Position numbers and translations under genes: made by a program. A DNA stretch of 64,000 bases. Origin: UBA1444 sp964521625. Its GTDB lineage: Bacteria > Bacillota > Negativicutes > UBA1444. Every line of letters starts with the position of its first letter. Within the stretch, counting starts at the first letter, position 1. The stretch lies in contig CAZFSM010000003.1 of the NCBI GenBank assembly GCA_964521625.1, positions 124,001 to 188,000 of the forward strand. Reading direction: 5' to 3'. The notes under the pieces are model-generated. The model was not told the DNA's origin. It did not search any database and saw nothing but the letters and a program-made list of their open reading frames with translations. Positions 17,176 to 25,538 of the stretch are shown piece after piece.

Positions 17176-18726
17176 CTACCGCACCTGAACCCCTAGTTCA
17201 AACATCCGGTTCCAGGGAAACTGCACGGTGATCGATTCGGCCGGAATCGGCCACAGATACTTGTAGGCAAAACGGCGAATTTGATCGCCTGCTGCGCGAG
17301 TCAGTTGCGGTGTGAGTTGATTGAGTCGTTGGCCGTCATTGCCTGCCGGATAAACGATTGTATTGACCAGTTCGCTGCGAATATTGGCCTGATAAGCCCA
17401 ATCATCGAGATAACGAACTGCCAGTAGTTTTTTTCGCTTTTCGTCGGCAGTCTGCAGCGCCAACATTCCCTGGCCCACGGCATAGCCAAGGGTATTCCCG
17501 GCGGTGTTCCAACCGGAATAGGCCGCCAGGCGGGGCAAGATGCCCTGCCGCCAAAGCTCTTGCATCAATGCATTATCAGCGCCGTTGCCAAACGCCACAT
17601 CGCCGACGGCAACAGGACGACCCGCAGCCAGTTCAGTTTTGACCGACTGGACAAACTGCCTGGTCGCGCTACTGGCAGTGGCGACATTTTCCGGTCCGTT
17701 TGCTTCGTGAGTCACACCTGATTCCGGCGTATTTACCGCCAAAATCAGATCTGGCTTCTCCGTCCAGTCCAGTTTTAGACCGCCGGACACCTGGATATGT
17801 TGCGGAACCGTCTCGCCCAGCGGACGGTCTTCGTAGGAGGCAACCGTCGCGCCGCCGATGCCCGGCGCGTAAACCACTTTCACAAAGGGGATACGGAAAG
17901 CAGTTGCGTTGACAGCCCTGACGACCATACTCATGCCCAGGTTATCGGCGCCGGGAATCGACAGAAAACCGTTCGGTGCAATGTCAGCCCCGGTCGCACT
18001 CAAACGGAGCCCTTCCTGGTGCGATGCAGACAATGGCGACGAGTCGTCGCGTCCCAGTAGAAAATAATCGATGACACCCTCGCGAACAAACTGCTGCATT
18101 TGACGATTGACCTGAAAATTTTTGGCCCGGCGGTTACGCCAATCAACCAGATGCTCCGTCGGCACTTTGGTCAGTAGTAGTTGCAGTTCCTGCTTCTCCT
18201 GAGCGCTCAGCCCCGACTGTTCTGCCTTGTCTTCCAGCGCCGTAATCCGGAATATCTGCGGCCCAAAACTCTCGTAATACAACGGTTCAGTCGCGCCGGC
18301 GCTCATTTTTGGCGTCCGCATGATCGTGCCAAAAACATAGACGCGCAGTGCCGGCGCTTTGCGTTTCAATTCGCGGAAAAATTCCAGTCTTTCCGCTAGC
18401 TGGCGTTCACTAAAATCGTGGGTTCTCGAAGGAACCAAACCGCCATAAATCAGCGAGTCACTCGACAAGACCAGTGCGTCGGCGGTCGGCGCCTGTTCCA
18501 ATACCCATTGCCAGAGATTAGCCACGCTGCCCTGCCGGTCGCGTCCAGCAATGTCATCCTGCGATGGCGCAGCTATGCTCAGACCGGCTGCCCGTACGCT
18601 ATCCAGTACGTATTCCAGATTCACCGGCCGGTCATCCATCGGCACGTAGCCAAGCGAAGCCGCTTGGGTCATTGCCGGCCCAGACAGGAAAATCCAAAGC
18701 GACAGGATCACTATCAGGATTTTCAC
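17176..18726 (-). CDS. Secreted DUF4127 family protein
   Basis: 516 aa with a signal peptide (LIVILSLWIFLSGPAMTQAA). The mature N-terminus SLGYVPMDDRPVNLEYVLDSVRAAG, then DALVLSSDSLIYGGLVPSRTHDFSERQL and the RVYVFGTIMRTPKMSAGATEP stretch, are characteristic of DUF4127. That family of about 500-residue exported proteins occurs mainly in Gram-positive bacteria and has no assigned activity. The conserved Asp/Arg residues in the N-terminal Rossmann-like part suggest a hydrolase or sugar-binding fold, but that is a guess. The ATG overlaps the GH18 stop codon (ATGA), so it is translationally coupled to that hydrolase and sits 12 nt before the dipeptidase fusion. Confidence 0.88.
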   Translation of the reverse strand: MKILIVILSLWIFLSGPAMTQAASLGYVPMDDRPVNLEYVLDSVRAAGLSIAAPSQDDIAGRDRQGSVANLWQWVLEQAPTADALVLSSDSLIYGGLVPSRTHDFSERQLAERLEFFRELKRKAPALRVYVFGTIMRTPKMSAGATEPLYYESFGPQIFRITALEDKAEQSGLSAQEKQELQLLLTKVPTEHLVDWRNRRAKNFQVNRQMQQFVREGVIDYFLLGRDDSSPLSASHQEGLRLSATGADIAPNGFLSIPGADNLGMSMVVRAVNATAFRIPFVKVVYAPGIGGATVASYEDRPLGETVPQHIQVSGGLKLDWTEKPDLILAVNTPESGVTHEANGPENVATASSATRQFVQSVKTELAAGRPVAVGDVAFGNGADNALMQELWRQGILPRLAAYSGWNTAGNTLGYAVGQGMLALQTADEKRKKLLAVRYLDDWAYQANIRSELVNTIVYPAGNDGQRLNQLTPQLTRAAGDQIRRFAYKYLWPIPAESITVQFPWNRMFELGVQVR

Positions 18727-20306
18727 TCGGATGCCCCTTTCTTATCTAACACTTTGGTTTTTTGCATCAAAGATTTCAAAGACCAATTCGCCAACTCCTC
18801 GGCAAATGGATCCGGCTTGGCCGGTTCTGCCGCGTTACCGAGCGCCATCTGGATTGTGCTCCAAATTCCCTCTTTTTCAAAACCCTTACGCCAGGCAGCC
18901 ACGCCGGCCAACTCATATTTATTGGCAAGTTCGGCTTTCAAAGCCAATGATTTGGCATCTTCGATCCAAACCTTGTAGCGATAGCTCTCATCGGCGTATT
19001 CAATGTAATACTGTCCCGCGCTATCCAGCCAACGCGGCGTCAGACCATGCTGGGCAATCCGGTTTTCCACATCCGTCATCCACATTGTCGAAGCGCGAAC
19101 CCGCACTTGCCCGTAACCTAGGTCCGTCTCACGCCACTCCCGGGTATAAAATGGCACACCCATCAACAACTTTTCTTTCGGCACATATTGCAACGTGCTC
19201 TCGATTCCCCGTTCCACCCAGCCGAGCGAAGCGACTGAACCGGCCACCGGGCTGGTTCGCCAGTGTTCATCATAGGTCATTACCATAAAATAATCGACGA
19301 TTTTCCCCAGTGCAGCCCGGTCATAACAATTGGACCACATCGGCACTCCAGATGGCACCGTTGCGTCAATCGAAACAATTACGCCCTGTTGTTTCAATTT
19401 TTCGGTCAGCCGGGCCACAAAAACTGTCAATCGGTCTTTGTCGTCATCATAGACGTTTTCAAAGTCGATATTGATTCCATCCAGATCATATAGGGCAGTA
19501 AACACCAATAACTGGCGAATCGCCCGGTCCTGTGCCGACTCGTCTGCCAGAAACACCTTGGTCATATCCGGATCAAAGCTGTTGGAAATCAACGGCCAGA
19601 CCTTATAACCCTTGTCATGGGCATCCTGGACATATTTCCACTCCGCCTTGTTCGCTACGGTCCCCCGTCCATCAGTCACAGCAAACCAGGTTGGCGAGAT
19701 CACCGTCAGGCCGGGGATTTTTCCCTCGCGGGCCAAGTCGGCCTGCTCACCCAGAACATGATCCCAGACCAGGCTGATCTTGCCTTTGGGCTTAAACGGC
19801 GGTCGAACAGCGTGCAGTTTTTTGTCGGCAGGCAGTTTTGCCGCATCAGCTGGCAGTTTACGCACAATCAAAGCTTCACCAGGTTGCGATTTTTCAATCG
19901 TGATATTAAATAATTTTTCCAACCCGCGCAGATTTACCAGCGATGTCCCCATAATCGGGGTCGCGCTGAGCTGGAAATCGAAACCGTCCTGTATGTATTC
20001 GTTCAGTTGGAGAGATTCCATTTCAAACGCAGGTCTTGTCAACGTAACCGTCAACCCGGCCTTTGTGGTTTCGAGACTGACATTGCGCTGCAAATATTCG
20101 GTCACCACCAACAGTGGCACCAAGGTTTCGTGCTTGCTGATATAGCCGGTCTGCTGGGTGTGAATCAGTGTTCCATCCTCTTGACGAATTGTTATTGGCA
20201 CATAAGGATCGGCGAACTCCTGCGCCGGCGCCGCCAATAACGATTGAGACAGCAAACAACCAACTCCCAGCAAAAGAAACAATGTCACAAAAACAAACTT
20301 TTTCAC
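18723..20306 (-). CDS. Secreted GH18-family glycoside hydrolase
   Basis: 527 aa. The GTG start at 20306 has an AAAGGATGA ribosome site, followed by a signal peptide (FVTLFLLLGVGCLLSQSLLA). The N-terminal about 120 residues (TLIHTQQTGYISKHETLVPLLVVTEYLQRNVSLE...) resemble the copper-amine-oxidase-like N-terminal domain common in Bacillota wall proteins. The C-terminal GH18 barrel has the catalytic motif LDGINIDFENV (DxxDxDxE type, Glu as acid) near residue 279 and the MTYDEHW strand. The family acts on chitin-like or peptidoglycan GlcNAc linkages; the spore-cortex type (YaaH/YdhD-like) is the closest in my view. First of the GH18-DUF4127-dipeptidase chain. Confidence 0.88.
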   Translation of the reverse strand: MKKFVFVTLFLLLGVGCLLSQSLLAAPAQEFADPYVPITIRQEDGTLIHTQQTGYISKHETLVPLLVVTEYLQRNVSLETTKAGLTVTLTRPAFEMESLQLNEYIQDGFDFQLSATPIMGTSLVNLRGLEKLFNITIEKSQPGEALIVRKLPADAAKLPADKKLHAVRPPFKPKGKISLVWDHVLGEQADLAREGKIPGLTVISPTWFAVTDGRGTVANKAEWKYVQDAHDKGYKVWPLISNSFDPDMTKVFLADESAQDRAIRQLLVFTALYDLDGINIDFENVYDDDKDRLTVFVARLTEKLKQQGVIVSIDATVPSGVPMWSNCYDRAALGKIVDYFMVMTYDEHWRTSPVAGSVASLGWVERGIESTLQYVPKEKLLMGVPFYTREWRETDLGYGQVRVRASTMWMTDVENRIAQHGLTPRWLDSAGQYYIEYADESYRYKVWIEDAKSLALKAELANKYELAGVAAWRKGFEKEGIWSTIQMALGNAAEPAKPDPFAEELANWSLKSLMQKTKVLDKKGASE

Positions 20307-20330
20307 AATCTCATCCTTTCTGTTTTCGAA

Positions 20331-21011
20331 TCAAAATAATCGCCGCGCCCCCAGATAACGTGAGCTCCAATAGGGATCTGCCAGCGATACCACTGCAACA
20401 CCTGTACCGGAATTGGCGGCGATAAATTTTCCCTCGCCGACATAAATCCCATCGTGTGAAGCACCGGGTTCATAGGTTTCAAAAAACACCAGATCGCCGG
20501 GTTGCAGCTCTGACTGCAAAACCTTGCGCCCCAATTCATACTGCACATCGGCGGTACGCGGCAGGTTAACGCCGATCTGGCGAAACACATACTGGACAAA
20601 CCCTGAACAGTCAAACCCCGCCGGCGTCTCGCCGCCCCAGACATAAGGCACGCCGCCGAACCGCATCGCGATATTCAGCAGGCGAGTTACATCTTTTTTG
20701 CCATAATTGCCGCCTTTACCATAGTCCATCAGAAAATGCCAGGTAATTTCGTCGACAACTCCGGTCTGGTTCAAACGGGCCTGCTTCTGATAAGTCATTA
20801 CCGCCCGGGAGGTTCGGGCATCAAATTCTCCCGTCGCTTTGGGCACATTGTAGCCGAGGTCGATCAGACGCAGCTGTACTGCTAATACCCGGTCGCTCTG
20901 GTCGCCCTCCCGCGCCGTTGCCGCCTCGACAATCGGCGTATGAGGCGCCGCCACCGCCAAAAACAGCCAAAAACATAAACCCGCAATTGCTCTACTCGTA
21001 AGTCGTTTCAT
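20331..21011 (-). CDS. Secreted NlpC/P60 endopeptidase with peptidoglycan-binding domain
   Basis: 226 aa. After a signal peptide (IAGLCFWLFLAVAAPHTPIVEA) comes a PG_binding_1 domain (DRVLAVQLRLIDLGYNVPKATGEFDARTSRAVMTYQKQ). The NlpC/P60 domain has the catalytic Cys in PAGFDCSGFVQYVFRQIG, the His in GASHDGIYVGEGKFIAANS and the usual LQPGDLVFFET. It probably cleaves stem peptides of the cell wall, as do YkfC or CwlS-type enzymes. The open frame is longer, but the ATG at 21011 overlaps the ybaK stop (ATGA) and has GAAGGGA in front. It lies 24 nt upstream of the GH18 gene, heading the envelope block. Confidence 0.92.
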   Translation of the reverse strand: MKRLTSRAIAGLCFWLFLAVAAPHTPIVEAATAREGDQSDRVLAVQLRLIDLGYNVPKATGEFDARTSRAVMTYQKQARLNQTGVVDEITWHFLMDYGKGGNYGKKDVTRLLNIAMRFGGVPYVWGGETPAGFDCSGFVQYVFRQIGVNLPRTADVQYELGRKVLQSELQPGDLVFFETYEPGASHDGIYVGEGKFIAANSGTGVAVVSLADPYWSSRYLGARRLF

Positions 21012-21508
21012 TCGTTCCCTTCCCCAATTTCGCCGACAACCCTGCCAATATCGCAAACCCCTGCGCCTGTAGCCTTCACCAAATCATCGGGGCGCAGAAA
21101 AATTTGCATCCCCCGCAAGCCCGCACTGATCGAGATGATTGACTGTGTTAGCGCAGAACGGTCCAGATAAACCGGATAATTCTTTTTGGCGCCTAATGGT
21201 GATACGCCACCCCGGATATAACCGGTCAATGGCAGCACTTCATTTAAGTGTACCATTTCAACTTTTTTATTGCCACTAGCCGACGCTAATGCTTTTAAAT
21301 CGATTTCCGCCTCGCCGGACACGATTCCCATAATCACGCCTGTTTTATCGCCTCTGGCCACCAAAGTCTTAAACACCTGCCCCGGAGGCAGACCTACTTT
21401 ATACGCCACATTGGCAGCGCTCAGGTCGGTTTCATCCACCGGATATTCTTTGATTTCATAGGCAATTTTCAGTTTGTCGAGCAAACGGGCAGCATTTGTC
21501 TTCTTCAT
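21008..21508 (-). CDS. ybaK: Cys-tRNA(Pro) deacylase, YbaK/EbsC type
   Basis: 166 aa cytoplasmic editing protein that hydrolyses mischarged Cys-tRNA(Pro). The whole chain follows the family: NAARLLDKLKIAYEIKEYPVDE at the N-terminus, QVFKTLVARGDK, the SGEAEIDLKALASASGNKKVEM helix, TGYIRGGVSPLGAKK (substrate-pocket GGxSPxG) and a final LVKATGAGVCDIG. The ATG at 21508 has little ribosome-site similarity (TTATCATTCATT upstream). It overlaps the downstream NlpC gene by 4 nt, probably an accident of compact packing rather than shared function. Confidence 0.94.
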   Translation of the reverse strand: MKKTNAARLLDKLKIAYEIKEYPVDETDLSAANVAYKVGLPPGQVFKTLVARGDKTGVIMGIVSGEAEIDLKALASASGNKKVEMVHLNEVLPLTGYIRGGVSPLGAKKNYPVYLDRSALTQSIISISAGLRGMQIFLRPDDLVKATGAGVCDIGRVVGEIGEGNE

Positions 21509-21604
21509 AATGAATGATAATTCTTGATAGCCATTGCAAAGACCTGCCTGGATTTTGCAGCGGACCAGCAGGAAAGCCGGCTTTTTTTGTGCAATAATAC
21601 ATAT

Positions 21605-22528
21605 ATGGATAATAAACTGCTTTCATCCTGCCAGCTTTGCCCACGCCAGTGCGGCGTCAACCGCCTCGCCGGCGAAACCGGATTCTGCCGCGCCGGGCTA
21701 CTCCCCCGCGTTGCGTTGGCTTCGCTGCATCACTGGGAAGAACCCTGCATTTCCGGCGAGCGTGGTTCAGGCACTGTGTTTTTCGCTGGTTGCAACCTTG
21801 CCTGCAGCTATTGTCAAAACCATCGAATCAGCCAGCAAGATCATGGCGCGTCAGTTTCCCTGGAACGCTTGGCAAAAATCTTTTTGACCCAGCAGACAAG
21901 CGGCGCCCACAATCTGAATCTGGTCACGCCCACGCCCTACGCGCCGCAGATCATTGCCGCACTGGACCTGGCCCGCCAGTCTGGCTTTTCATTGCCGGTC
22001 GTCTATAATACTTCAGCCTACGAATCAGCCGAAACCATTCACGCACTGCAAGGCTGGGTGGATATCTATTTGCCGGACCTGAAATACTGTTCGGATGAAC
22101 TTGCAGTCAGCCTATCCGGTGCGCCGGACTATTTTTACCACGCAATGAACGCTATCGGGCTGATGCAGGCACAAGTCGGCGACTGTGAGTTCGATGAATC
22201 AGGCTTGTTGAAGCGCGGCGTGCTAATCCGCCACCTGGCTCTGCCCGGTCAGGCTGAAGATTCGCGGCGGATACTGGCAGCGATTCGCGAACGATTTGGC
22301 AGTGAGACCTGGTTCAGTTTAATGAATCAGTACACGCCGCCGGCTTCACCGCAGACTTTACCAGAGCTGCATCGTCAGCTGAGCGCAGCCGAGTATGATA
22401 CGCTTATCAAATATGCCTTGTCATTGGGACTGGAAAACGGTTTTGTACAAGATGACGGTAGCGCCAGCGAAAAATTCATCCCCGACTTCAATCTTGACGG
22501 AGTAGCAAAAAAAGGAGCGTTGCCATGA
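21605..22528 (+). CDS. Radical SAM protein, PflA-activase-like
   Basis: 307 aa. The N-terminal CQLCPRQCGVNRLAG motif precedes the radical SAM cluster motif FFAGCNLACSYCQNHRIS (CxxxCxxC), and VTPTPYAPQIIAAL and LPDLKYCSDE follow. This pattern matches the family of proteins annotated as putative pyruvate-formate-lyase activating enzymes without a cognate lyase (E. coli-unrelated, AmmeMemoRadiSam-side group). The actual substrate is unknown. The frame is open from 21524, but MDNKLLSSCQLCPRQCG at 21605 is the natural start; the ribosome site is weak, and an A/T-rich CAATAAT box lies just upstream. It overlaps the next small gene by 4 nt. Confidence 0.88.
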   Translation: MDNKLLSSCQLCPRQCGVNRLAGETGFCRAGLLPRVALASLHHWEEPCISGERGSGTVFFAGCNLACSYCQNHRISQQDHGASVSLERLAKIFLTQQTSGAHNLNLVTPTPYAPQIIAALDLARQSGFSLPVVYNTSAYESAETIHALQGWVDIYLPDLKYCSDELAVSLSGAPDYFYHAMNAIGLMQAQVGDCEFDESGLLKRGVLIRHLALPGQAEDSRRILAAIRERFGSETWFSLMNQYTPPASPQTLPELHRQLSAAEYDTLIKYALSLGLENGFVQDDGSASEKFIPDFNLDGVAKKGALP

Positions 22529-22713
22529 CCCAGCACCCGCCACGAATTTCCTGCCAAAAGTGCAAGTTTTTTTACGTCACATGGGACCGTTCCTTTCCTT
22601 ATGGCTGCAAAGCCATGGGGTTCAAAGGAAAAACTATGCCCTATCTAATGGTGTTTCAGGCCTCAGGCAAACCCTGCATGGCTTATGAAGAAAGGGAACC
22701 CGCGCCGAAATAA
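22525..22713 (+). CDS. Small Cys-containing conserved protein
   Basis: 62 aa. It contains CQKCKFFYVTWDRSFPYGCKAMGFKG and a final GKPCMAYEERE: four Cys spaced like a metal or Fe-S site (CxxC...C...C). Similar short proteins are found beside redox or radical-SAM genes in anaerobes and are sometimes mislabelled uracil-DNA glycosylase. I assign no function. The ATG overlaps the radical SAM stop (ATGA) and has AAAGGAG 7 nt before it, strong evidence that it is translated and coupled to that gene. Confidence 0.8.
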   Translation: MTQHPPRISCQKCKFFYVTWDRSFPYGCKAMGFKGKTMPYLMVFQASGKPCMAYEEREPAPK

Positions 22714-22736
22714 GCAAGCTCAGGCAGACTGTGTAG

Positions 22737-22940
22737 GGCAACACTGAATAATTCCGAGCATTGTTGTTTTTTACCTAAATTCGTATCGTCATGCAGCAAC
22801 CACGTATCGGACTAAAAAGCTCCATCCGTCGCATTAGTCCTAAAATCAACTTCCTTGTTGATTTTCTTGCAAATTATCGCTGCATTACGACGAATTATAC
22901 GGCTCAAATCAAATATTCTCTTCATTATTTCAGTGTTGCC
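22737..22940. mobile_element. MITE-like element or IS remnant with terminal inverted repeats
   Basis: The gap 22714-23009 carries GGCAACACTGAATAAT at its left (22737-22752) and the inverse of GGCAACACTGAAATAATGAA at its right (22940-22921), so a roughly 204-bp unit has 16-20 bp near-perfect inverted ends. No target duplication is obvious. On the minus strand a short open stretch (about 37 codons, starting MKRIFDLSRIIRRNAAIICK, ending GAF) continues in frame after one stop codon towards the left end; it may be a decayed transposase tail. The sequence is more A/T-rich than its neighbours. Family not identified. Confidence 0.5.
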
Positions 22941-23009
22941 TCGCGTTTTCGTGATTAAATCAGCGTTTTCCAGAAATAATACACTTGTAAAATCAATAGG
23001 AGGTCTCTT

Positions 23010-24626
23010 ATGAAATTCTTTTTCACGTTCCTGTTTTTACTGTCGATCTGCGCTGCTACGCTATCTAGCGGAGCATTTGCCGCCACCGCCCCCTATTACA
23101 TCAACGGGCAACCGGCGCAGGGGAATTCCGAGGAATCCCTGAACGACGTCAAACAAATCACCGCCTGTGATTCCCTGACCGGTTACCAGCGTTTCACCGA
23201 TCATCCGCGCGGTTATTCTGTCTGTGTTCCTGCCGGTCTGGCGCCGGATTTTTCCCTGTCGGCGGTTCGTAGCCGCTTTGCCGACGGGCCGACGCAAATC
23301 GAATTTTACTATGACGATTTCAGTAACTCGATCTCCCACCCCACGGCCTACATGGTGTACGCGAACCGCTTCCTGCCGGATAGCCGGCGGCACGCGATCC
23401 AGCTGCAGGAAACATTCAATTGGAATGGTTTCACTGTCAACCGGATCAAGTGGACCCGCAGCCCGCTGGCGTCCTTGAAAGAAGACCGCAACCATTATGC
23501 CAGCCTGGAACTGTTGCGCTACCCGCAAGAGGCCTATACCATCCTGATTAAATCAGCCCTGCCGATCGATAACGATCTGGATATTCTGCGCAGCTTTCGC
23601 CTGGTCGAGCGGCGCGGTTCGCCAGGCGTCTTTCGCCAGGTGAAGCCGGCGCTTACCAAACTCAACCGGGAAACCCGCGAGTTCCGCGACCGTTATTTCG
23701 GCCCGGACAGCCCCTTGCGTTTCGGCCTGTTCGATTCAGACGCACCGGAACGACTGCGTGGCATCCGTGAACTGGAGTCGCGCCTGAATTATAAATTTTC
23801 GGTCGTGCTGCGCTATCAGACGCTGGATGAAGTCGCGGCCATCCCCGGACTCAAAATCGCCTACGAAGATGGACGTTATACCGAACTCACCCTCCACACC
23901 ATCCACGCCGATGCAGTCAACGCACTTTATGCCGGGGGCGTGCGGGGCAATCAAGACATCGTGTATAATATACTCGACGGAAAATACGACGGCTATTTCC
24001 GCGAATACGCCCAGGCGCTGAAAGACTTTGGCCACCCGGTACTGTTTCGTCTGAACAACGAAATGAACGGCGACTGGTGCTGGTATTCGGCGATGTATGC
24101 CGGCAAGGACACCGATATTTATAAAGCGCTGTGGCGGCACATCCACCGGCTGTTTGATGAAGTCGGCGTCGATAATGTGTTATGGGTCTGGAACCCGCAT
24201 GATGTATCGCTGCCGGATTTCAAATGGAACCACCCGCTGATGTACTATCCGGGCGATGACGTCGTCGATATCATCGGCATCACCGGCTACAACACAGGCA
24301 CTTACTTTCCCGGCGAAAAATGGCGCAGTTTCCATGATATTTACAAGCCGATCGATGTTGACTACAGCGACTGGTTTGACAAGCCGTTCATGATCACCGA
24401 GTTCGGTTCCAATTCCGTCGGCGGCGACAAAACGGCCTGGATCAGGCAAATGTTCCAGGAGCTGCCTGCCTACCCGCGGATTAAAGTTGCCGTCTGGTGG
24501 AGCGGCATCGATCTTGACACAGCGGGAAATCCTGGTCGGATTTATCTGCTTGACCAGACCGCCGACACCGCGGAGGCGTTCCGACAAGGATTGCAACAAT
24601 TACAACTACAACAAAAAAAGAAATAG
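23010..24626 (+). CDS. Secreted GH26-like glycoside hydrolase
   Basis: 538 aa with a signal peptide (FFTFLFLLSICAATLSSGAFA-A). The first about 200 residues form a separate domain (GYQRFTDHPRGYSVCVPAGLAPDFSLSAVRSRFADGPTQIEFYYDDF). From about residue 230 a TIM-barrel hydrolase follows (GLFDSDAPERLRGIRELESRL). It has the acid/base Glu in VLFRLNNEMNGDWCWYS, the VLWVWNPHDVSLPDF strand and the nucleophile Glu in FMITEFGSNSVGG. This is the GH26 (beta-mannanase/glucanase) arrangement, and the target is probably an extracellular or own-envelope polysaccharide. The ATG has AATAGGAGG upstream. The ftcD gene starts only 15 nt after its stop. Confidence 0.85.
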   Translation: MKFFFTFLFLLSICAATLSSGAFAATAPYYINGQPAQGNSEESLNDVKQITACDSLTGYQRFTDHPRGYSVCVPAGLAPDFSLSAVRSRFADGPTQIEFYYDDFSNSISHPTAYMVYANRFLPDSRRHAIQLQETFNWNGFTVNRIKWTRSPLASLKEDRNHYASLELLRYPQEAYTILIKSALPIDNDLDILRSFRLVERRGSPGVFRQVKPALTKLNRETREFRDRYFGPDSPLRFGLFDSDAPERLRGIRELESRLNYKFSVVLRYQTLDEVAAIPGLKIAYEDGRYTELTLHTIHADAVNALYAGGVRGNQDIVYNILDGKYDGYFREYAQALKDFGHPVLFRLNNEMNGDWCWYSAMYAGKDTDIYKALWRHIHRLFDEVGVDNVLWVWNPHDVSLPDFKWNHPLMYYPGDDVVDIIGITGYNTGTYFPGEKWRSFHDIYKPIDVDYSDWFDKPFMITEFGSNSVGGDKTAWIRQMFQELPAYPRIKVAVWWSGIDLDTAGNPGRIYLLDQTADTAEAFRQGLQQLQLQQKKK

Positions 24627-24641
24627 AGGAGGCTGTCCCTA

Positions 24642-25538
24642 ATGTCCAAACTGGTTGAATGTGTCCCCAATTTTAGTGAAGGCCGGCGCCCGGAAGTCAT
24701 CGAAGCAATTGCCGACGAAGTCCGCAATGTCCCTGGCGTCAAACTGCTCGATGTGAAAGCCGACGCCAGCCACAATCGGGTGGTAGTGACTTTTGTCGGC
24801 GAACCCCAGGCGGTCAAGCAAGCCGCTTTTAATTGCTGCAAAAAAGCTGCCGAATTAATCGATATGGAAAAGCAGCACGGTGAACATCCACGCATCGGCG
24901 CTACCGACGTGATTCCCTTCATCCCGGTCAAAAACATGTCAATGGAAGAATGCGTTCAACTGGCCGATGAACTGGCTCAGGAAATTGCAACAAAACTGAA
25001 CATCCCCGTCTACCTATATGAAGAAGCGGCAAAGATTCCCGGCCGCAAAGCGTTGCCGGATATCCGTAAGGGCCAGTATGAAGGTCTGAAAACTGAAATC
25101 AGCAAACCGGAACGTCGCCCCGACTACGGCCCCGCTCAAATGCACCCGACTGCCGGCGCTACCGTCGTCGGCGCCCGTCAGTTCCTGATTGCCTACAATA
25201 TCAATCTGGATACCAGCGATGTCAGTATCGCCAAAAAGATCGCCAACTGCATCCGTGAAGCCAAGGGCGGCTATAAATATGTCCGGGCCATGGGTGTGAC
25301 CGTTCAGATTGGCGACCGGGATATCGCCCAGGTCACGATTAACATGGTCAATTATCAGGGGACGCCGCTGTTTCGGGTATTTGAAACTGTGAAATCGGAA
25401 GCGGCCCGTTATGGCGTAAATGTAATTGGCAGCGAAATCATCGGCCTATCGCCGATGCAGGCGTTGCTTGACGTAGCTGAGTTTTATCTGCGGCTCGATG
25501 GGTTCGACCGCAAACAGGTATTGGAGGACAATCTGTGA
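24642..25538 (+). CDS. ftcD: Glutamate formimidoyltransferase
   Basis: 298 aa. It transfers the formimino group of N-formimino-L-glutamate (last intermediate of the histidine-utilisation branch) to tetrahydrofolate. The family start SKLVECVPNFSEGRRPEVIEAIADEVRN, the KQHGEHPRIGATDVIPFIPVKNMSMEECV block, and the DYGPAQMHPTAGATVVGARQFLIAYNINLDT stretch with its catalytic His region are all present. It corresponds to the N-terminal half of mammalian FTCD; the cyclodeaminase half is encoded by the next gene, as usual in Bacillota. Ribosome site GAGGAGG. Pathway partner hutI lies at 30522-31781 on the other strand. Confidence 0.96.
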   Translation: MSKLVECVPNFSEGRRPEVIEAIADEVRNVPGVKLLDVKADASHNRVVVTFVGEPQAVKQAAFNCCKKAAELIDMEKQHGEHPRIGATDVIPFIPVKNMSMEECVQLADELAQEIATKLNIPVYLYEEAAKIPGRKALPDIRKGQYEGLKTEISKPERRPDYGPAQMHPTAGATVVGARQFLIAYNINLDTSDVSIAKKIANCIREAKGGYKYVRAMGVTVQIGDRDIAQVTINMVNYQGTPLFRVFETVKSEAARYGVNVIGSEIIGLSPMQALLDVAEFYLRLDGFDRKQVLEDNL

